Part shown: positions 18,338 through 22,744 of the stretch, one piece after another
How positions within the stretch are numbered: the first letter of the stretch is position 1
Layout: the number at the start of each line of letters is the position of its first letter
Assembly: GCA_002298905.1 (NCBI GenBank)
Contig: DBMA01000014.1
Coordinates: 1-22,744, forward strand
Direction: 5' to 3'
From: Mycoplasma sp. UBA710
Lineage (GTDB): Bacteria > Bacillota_I > Bacilli_A > Mycoplasmatales > Metamycoplasmataceae
DNA: 22,744 nucleotides
Translations under genes and position numbers: made by a program
Notes under the pieces: model-generated
Told to the model about the DNA's origin: nothing
What the model saw: only the letters and a program-made list of their open reading frames with translations
Database searches by the model: none

Positions 18338-18988
18338 TTATTTTCTAATTTCTCAAGCTACCATTTTTTTTAAGATAACTTTTTTTGCTACAATTTCTGC
18401 TTCTTCTTGATGTTTAATTAAATTAAACACATTATTATTAATTTCATATTTTTTTGCTGTAAAGAAACTTCCTAATTTATAAAAAGCTTTAATAGCAGTT
18501 TCATCTCTAGATAATTCTAAATATCCTTCTAATTCTGCAAGATCAATAGATTTTAGTTTAGAAAAGTTTACATAAACATTTGCAATTAATTCTTCTGGTA
18601 AAACATCAAAGTTACCATTAATAGAAATTAATTTTTTATTTGCTTCTTTAATAAACATAACCTCTTGAGCTAATAAAAATATTTTTCTAGGTTTATTTTG
18701 TTCAAATTGAGTATTGTCTAATGATTCATTAATATTTTCGCTGTTTTTTAAAGATATATCAATAATTAAACCCACAACATCAAACATTACTGCTTGATTC
18801 TCTTTTTTGTTAAAAATTGTTTGATTAGTTCTTTGATTTTCACCTAAATTAATATTTTCGAATATTTCAATAGGAGGAAAGTCAATAGATACTAAAGTAA
18901 TTTTTGAAATAAATTCTTTATTTTCATTAAAAATAGTTTCTAATACTTTAGGATTAGTAGGAGTAGATAATAATAAATTTTGTTGCAT
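18338..18988 (-). CDS. F1-like ATPase cluster protein, possible epsilon/delta-position subunit
   Basis: 216-aa soluble protein that I cannot assign by sequence. It lies between the gamma-like and alpha-like genes, and its ATG overlaps the gamma stop by one base (TAATG), with an AGGAGG ribosome site inside the last gamma codons, so translation is coupled. The N-terminal part has several predicted strands (KITLVSIDFPPIEIF, AVMFDVVGLIIDI, PRKIFLLAQEVMFI, KLISINGNFDVLP). The C-terminal part is helical and charged, ending in KKVILKKMVAWEIRK. A strand-then-helix layout is what F1-epsilon has, so an epsilon-like role is possible but unproven. No signal peptide or membrane helix is present. One TGA near the end is read as Trp. 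Confidence 0.85.
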
Positions 18989-20064
18989 TATTTTGTTCCT
19001 CCTCTACCCATTTTTATCAAAGCTGTATCTTCAGTTTCGGATTTTTTCTTTCTAATTGTTTCATCAAGAATACTTGTTGCTTGACTTCTAACTTTAAATG
19101 CTGAATATAAAACAATTGATGATTCTGTTTCTTTTTCTCTACGAACTCTGTTTACTAAACGTTGAATAACAATTAACTCATCATGAATTTTGTTTCTTTT
19201 TTCATCCAATAATTGAAGTTCTAATTTCAATCTTTGAATTTTTTCCATCAAACTAATTTCTACAATATTTTGTTTAATAATTGCTTTGATTAGCTTATAT
19301 TTGAAAAAACTAATATTTGGAATAAAAGAAATGTTATTAATATCAACATTATTCAAGTGACTTGCATATGCAACATTAATATTTTTTGCTGATTCATTTA
19401 CATACATCATTGATTCTTTTGAATTGTTATCTAAAGAAGATTTGTAGTTTTCTAAAATTGTTTTATCAATTTCTTCTTTTTCAAATGGTGCTAATTTTTT
19501 TGTCACCAATTCTTGATTATCTGTATTAGGTTGAGCAATAATTAAAGTCGCATCAGTAAATACTTCATTTTTAAATCCAACTTCTACTAGTGTAGATATT
19601 TTGTTGATAAATTCATTGTTATTTTCATAAAGTTCATATGGAAAATGTTGAATAATATTTAACTCTAATTTTTGAGCAATTAAATTTACACGATTTCCTA
19701 TTGTTACAACTGAATCAGTTTTCTTAACTTTAGCTTCTAAAATTTCTTCTAATTTTTTATACACTACTTCAGCATATTCGTCATTTTCTTTTGAATCAAC
19801 TAAGAAATATATTTCTTCTTTATTTTTTAATTTATTGTCTTCAGTTTCAATAAATGTTTTTTGCCCTTTAAAAAATTTTTGATTTATTTGATCTAAAAAC
19901 ATATGATTTGAATATTTAATTAGTTTCAAATTATCAATAACTTTTTGTTGTTCATTTAAGATTTGCAAAATTCTTAATTTAGATATATCTAAGTAAGTTT
20001 CAAAAAATTGTAAACTTTTTTCTTTACCTTTTAAGAATTTCATGTTTTTTTGAACATAACTCAT
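18988..20064 (-). CDS. F1-like ATPase gamma-like rotor subunit
   Basis: 358-aa protein with the architecture of F1-gamma. A long N-terminal helix (about 1-50) and a long C-terminal helix pair (about 255-345, with LIKAIIKQNIVEISLMEKIQ and LVNRVRREKETESSI) flank an alpha/beta middle domain (about 85-210). That middle carries IYFLVDSKENDEYAEVVYKK, VVTIGNRVNLIAQKL and a strand ending TDATLIIAQP, matching in order the gamma pattern of strand, 'iG.kg...', strand, then an 'LLPL'-like turn (here KKLAPFE). It is longer than ATP-synthase gamma (about 290 aa), with a basic Gly-rich tail GRGGTK. It is preceded by a strong AGGAGG at 20072-20077. Assignment rests on layout and position rather than strong identity. 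No other gamma-like gene is in the window. Confidence 0.82.
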   Translation of the reverse strand: MSYVQKNMKFLKGKEKSLQFFETYLDISKLRILQILNEQQKVIDNLKLIKYSNHMFLDQINQKFFKGQKTFIETEDNKLKNKEEIYFLVDSKENDEYAEVVYKKLEEILEAKVKKTDSVVTIGNRVNLIAQKLELNIIQHFPYELYENNNEFINKISTLVEVGFKNEVFTDATLIIAQPNTDNQELVTKKLAPFEKEEIDKTILENYKSSLDNNSKESMMYVNESAKNINVAYASHLNNVDINNISFIPNISFFKYKLIKAIIKQNIVEISLMEKIQRLKLELQLLDEKRNKIHDELIVIQRLVNRVRREKETESSIVLYSAFKVRSQATSILDETIRKKKSETEDTALIKMGRGGTK

Positions 20065-20117
20065 CTATGAACCTCCTTTTTTGATTTTTGTTTAAATATA
20101 GAATGAAAATTTAAAAA

Positions 20118-21056
20118 TTATTCTTTATTTTTTGGAGATACTGGACTTATAGATGAATTAAATCTTACTGCAGCAGCTTCAGAAATATATAATGATGTTA
20201 TCCCTGAAGCATTTCTAACCATAATTGTTCCTGGGAAAAATTCACATTCATGACCATTTCCTAAAGCATTATCTAATAATTTAATAAATGCTTCAATAAC
20301 TAAATGATTTTTACCTGTATTTCTAACTATTGATTGTCATTCAACAACTCCAATAGGTGGAATTAAAGCAGGATTTGCTATTGTAATAGGAATAATTTTT
20401 GATTTATCAAAACGAATAATATCAACAATTAAAACTGAATTTAAAATTACAGGATATCCAGCAACAATATTATCTTTAACTGTTTCAATGAAATTGTCAA
20501 TTAATTCTTTTACTTCATTTAATTCAATAACTTCACCATCATATAAATAAAGTTGTGTTTGAAGTGCAAGATCTATTATTTGAAATTTAGTATTTCTTTG
20601 TTCAACCTCATTGTAGTTTCAAATTGATTTATTTAAAACTAAATTATAGTTATCGTATGAATCAACTGAAGATAAAGGTTTAGCATTTAAATCATTAAAG
20701 TGTTCTGATAGACCTTCAATTTTTTCTTGTCTTAATTTGCTATCTTGATTTACGTAATCAATATCAGAATTTTTAATGTCAACTAATTCTTGTGTTTGAG
20801 ACAAAATATCTTCATATGATAATGTTCCAGAAAACTTTTTGCCTTCTTGTTGTGATTTTGATTGAAAAGAAACATTTGAATTATTTTTTACTAAATTAAC
20901 ATCAACTAGCATTGTTTCTGCTTTTTGAATATCATTTTCTTTTTTCTTTCCTTCAATTATGTCATCCATTTGAATAGGACCTTCAGGAACAAGATCAGTA
21001 TTATTCACAATAATTAATTCTTCATTGTTTTGAGTATTTTCTCTATCTTTGCTCAT
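20118..21056 (-). CDS. F1-like ATPase cluster protein with disordered N-terminus, unknown
   Basis: 312-aa cytoplasmic protein, first gene of the ATPase operon, not recognised. Residues 1-145 are polar, low in hydrophobics and probably disordered (many Glu, Lys, Asn, Ser). Residues about 155-300 look like a compact domain with KFQIIDLALQTQLYLYDGEV, YPVILNSVLIVDIIRFD, PPIGVVEWQSIVRNTG, FFPGTIMVRNASGITSLYI and SEAAAVRF. It has no signal peptide or membrane helix, so it does not anchor the ATPase to the membrane by itself. I start at the ATG at 21056 because AAGGAG precedes it with proper spacing; an in-frame ATG at 21089 lies before that ribosome site and is rejected. TGA codons are read as Trp. 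It is 53 bp upstream of the gamma-like gene. A structural or linker role in the motor is inference from position. Confidence 0.82.
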
Positions 21057-21413
21057 TAATTTCTCCTTATATTTTAAATTTTGAAACATTAATAATAAAT
21101 TTAATTTTTAATGCTTACTTTGCACTTTTAATGATTTACATTCAAAAAAGCACAAAAAGCTTTTTAGTTCATTAGACAATACATTTTTTGAAAACTAAAT
21201 AGCTTAATTTAAATTTTATATGTCTTTTATAGGAATTTTTCAAAAAACTACATTTTTTTACATAAAAATTAATTTTAATGCATAAAAAAAGGCATTTTTT
21301 TTAAAAAAAGGTACTTTTTACTTAACGAAAAGGAATAGCAAAAAAAGTTTTCCACATAGTATAAGTTGTCTTTTTTTACTATTTTTTTATCATTTTGGCT
21401 ATTTTTTACTAAA
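21057..21413. other. Gene-free spacer upstream of the ATPase operon
   Basis: The 357 bp between the lipoprotein stop and the ATPase operon start hold no credible gene on either strand. It is extremely A/T-rich with many homopolymer runs, and TACATTTTTT occurs at 21180 and 21249. A hairpin with T-run (21144-21165) is a possible terminator. Weak -10-like hexamers on the minus strand are TATACT (21358-21363) and TATTAT about 30 bp before the 312-aa gene start. The operon promoter must lie here, but I cannot place it with confidence. Confidence 0.7.
21144..21165 (-). terminator. Candidate terminator or attenuator hairpin
   Basis: On the minus strand AAAAAGC (21165-21159) pairs with GCTTTTT (21151-21145) across a 7-base loop and is followed by TT. 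The sequence resembles the stronger hairpin after the ATPase operon (14581-14604). It lies about 250 bp past the lipoprotein stop and about 90 bp before the first ATPase gene, so it could end lipoprotein transcription or act as a leader attenuator. The stem has only two G-C pairs. Confidence 0.4.
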
Positions 21414-22744
21414 TTATTGAAATTCTCATGTTTTAATGTTGAAATTTTTAGAAAAAGTTGTTGTTGCTCTTAAATCATTTTTATCTATAACCATTAATAA
21501 ATTGATTGTTATTATATCTGAATTTGATTCATATTCTTGTAATGATTCAATTTCAAATGATATTTCTCTTTCTTGTCCATTGCTTGTAGTGTGTATAAAT
21601 GAAGCGGGAGGAATAAAATCTCGTGCATTTCTTTTAAATCTTTCAACTATTTTTGCAACACCTATTTCTCTTGCTTCAAAAGGACTTATTGCAACTTGAG
21701 GAATATATACAAAAATATTTTCTTTAGCTTTCTTTACCAAAGATTCTAATATAGTTTGGTTATTCGATACATATGCTGATATATCTGACTCATTAGGTAA
21801 AGCAAATTGTCATTTACTTACTATTGATGTATATTCTTTTGTAAAAGATAAATTATAAATTTGTTTAGCATCTTCTAAAAATTTTGATGATATTATAGAG
21901 GGATCAATTGAAATAGACATAATAAAATTTGCGTCATGTCTATTTTTGTCATAAAAAGTTGCACTTTTAATTTCATAAACAAAGCTTTGTTTATTGAAAT
22001 AATAATTTGATGGTTGAATAATTGATTGTGAAATTTTTCTTACTTCTGATAGTGTTTTTCCCTTCCACTCTTTTAATTTATTTGGGTCTTTTTGATATAC
22101 AGGTTCTTTTTGATAATTATCATTTTCTAACATCAAAATAAAATCTAAATATTTATCAATCATTTGAATAGGAACTGATCTAAATTGACTATTTTGACTA
22201 TCATTTTGAAAAATAATTGATTTACCTTTTAATCCATTATATCCTTGATCTTCAATATCGTCTACTATTGTTTCTCTAATTTCTAAACTTAAAAAATTAA
22301 TATATTTTGTAATTGAGTGATTATTATTTTTATTAGTTAAGTTAATTAATACAGGAACTAAAATAGAACTTTTATTAGAAGATAGCGTTGGTTTCCTAAT
22401 ATTTCCATACGAATCTATTGAATCAAAATAAAAAGAAAAATCTATATCATAATTATTAAAATCAAAATCTAATTGTTTTAAATAATTATTTAATGAAATT
22501 TGATTAATAGAAAAATAAGTATTGATTAAATTAGAATCATCTAATAATATTCTATATAATGATTCTGTTTTGTTAATTTGATTTACTGAAGAGATAACTA
22601 AATTATTGTAATTGTTGTTTTGTGCATCTGGGAGTTTGGCAGTTAAAAATGAATCTAAATAATTTTTTAATGAAGTTTTTTCTTGCTCATTAACAACTTT
22701 GTTATTGGAACATGAAATTGAAAAAATAACAGGAGATAATAAAG
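21414..22744 (-). CDS. Lipoprotein, N-terminus cut by the window edge, unknown
   Basis: About 442 residues are visible. The frame enters at the window end inside a signal peptide that finishes with lipobox SPVIFSISC, so only roughly 15-20 N-terminal residues are missing and the mature protein begins at the Cys encoded at 22710-22712. The rest is polar, Asn/Ser-rich, with no further membrane helix: NYLDSFLTAKLPDAQ near the start, PSNYYFNKQSFVYEIKSATF in the middle, and VYIPQVAISPFEAREIGVAK and RNARDFIPPASFIHTT near the end. I see no known domain. In-frame TGA codons are read as Trp, the last one four codons before the TAA stop. Its signal peptide resembles that of the lipoprotein on the far side of the ATPase cluster. 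A 357-bp spacer separates it from the ATPase genes, so co-transcription is uncertain. Confidence 0.85.

Noticed and set aside
21057..21089. Earlier ATG at 21089 for the first ATPase-cluster gene
   Set aside because: It lies upstream of the AAGGAG ribosome site that is spaced for the ATG at 21056, and has no ribosome site of its own.
21185..21202. TTTTTGAAAACTAAATAG, similar to a motif found in Firmicute 16S-23S rRNA spacers
   Set aside because: No rRNA or tRNA sequence is adjacent in this window; in such A-rich DNA the likeness is probably chance.
21348..21356. TTTTCCACA, one mismatch from a DnaA box (TTATCCACA)
   Set aside because: Single copy, no dnaA or dnaN gene nearby and no cluster of boxes; expected by chance in this composition, so not an origin.

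Overview
The window is strongly AT-rich and only reads as intact genes if TGA is tryptophan (translation table 4). With TGA as stop, gltX, gatA, gatB, fmt, yihY, both ATPase catalytic subunits and a 1182-residue lipoprotein would all look broken. With TGA = Trp each is one uninterrupted frame. Together with lipobox lipoproteins, BspA-like repeats, GatCAB and an F1-like ATPase cluster, this points to a Mycoplasma-type mollicute. The Hominis/Synoviae side is the best guess, but the species cannot be named from this sequence.

Layout. (1) On the plus strand, 61-1843, gltX overlaps a small YwiB/DUF1934-like gene. (2) On the minus strand, 10929 down to 1846, lies a tightly packed housekeeping run in transcription order: gyrA, fmt, a degenerate GT2-like gene, a three-helix membrane protein, gatC, gatA, gatB and a YihY-family membrane protein. 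The run converges on gltX with 2 bp between stop codons. gltX and gatCAB probably form one route: GluRS charges tRNA-Gln with Glu and the amidotransferase converts it to Gln. fmt makes the initiator fMet-tRNA. (3) On the minus strand, 14551-11003, is one giant lipoprotein with treponemal-type leucine-rich (BspA-like) repeats. (4) On the minus strand, 21056-14626, is a five-gene cluster for a specialised F1-like ATPase: a 312-aa unknown, a gamma-like subunit, a 216-aa unknown, an alpha-like subunit and a beta-like subunit. Most junctions overlap or are only a few bases apart. (5) On the minus strand, 22744-21414, is a second lipoprotein whose N-terminus lies beyond the window edge.

The ATPase cluster is the most interesting part. 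It is not the normal ATP synthase: no a, b, c or delta gene is present, alpha begins after the usual delta-binding segment, beta carries about 215 extra N-terminal residues and has lost the DELSEED sequence, and gamma precedes alpha. The nucleotide-hydrolysis residues are kept. Such clusters are known in mycoplasmas as the F1-like 'type 2' (X0) and 'type 3' ATPases. In Mycoplasma mobile the type 3 version has been linked to gliding. The long beta extension fits type 3 better, but I cannot settle the type without alignment. The 312-aa and 216-aa partners and the flanking lipoproteins are the least understood parts.

The only gene-free stretch over 300 bp is 21057-21413, between the partial lipoprotein and the ATPase operon. 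No tRNA, rRNA, insertion sequence or CRISPR array was seen.
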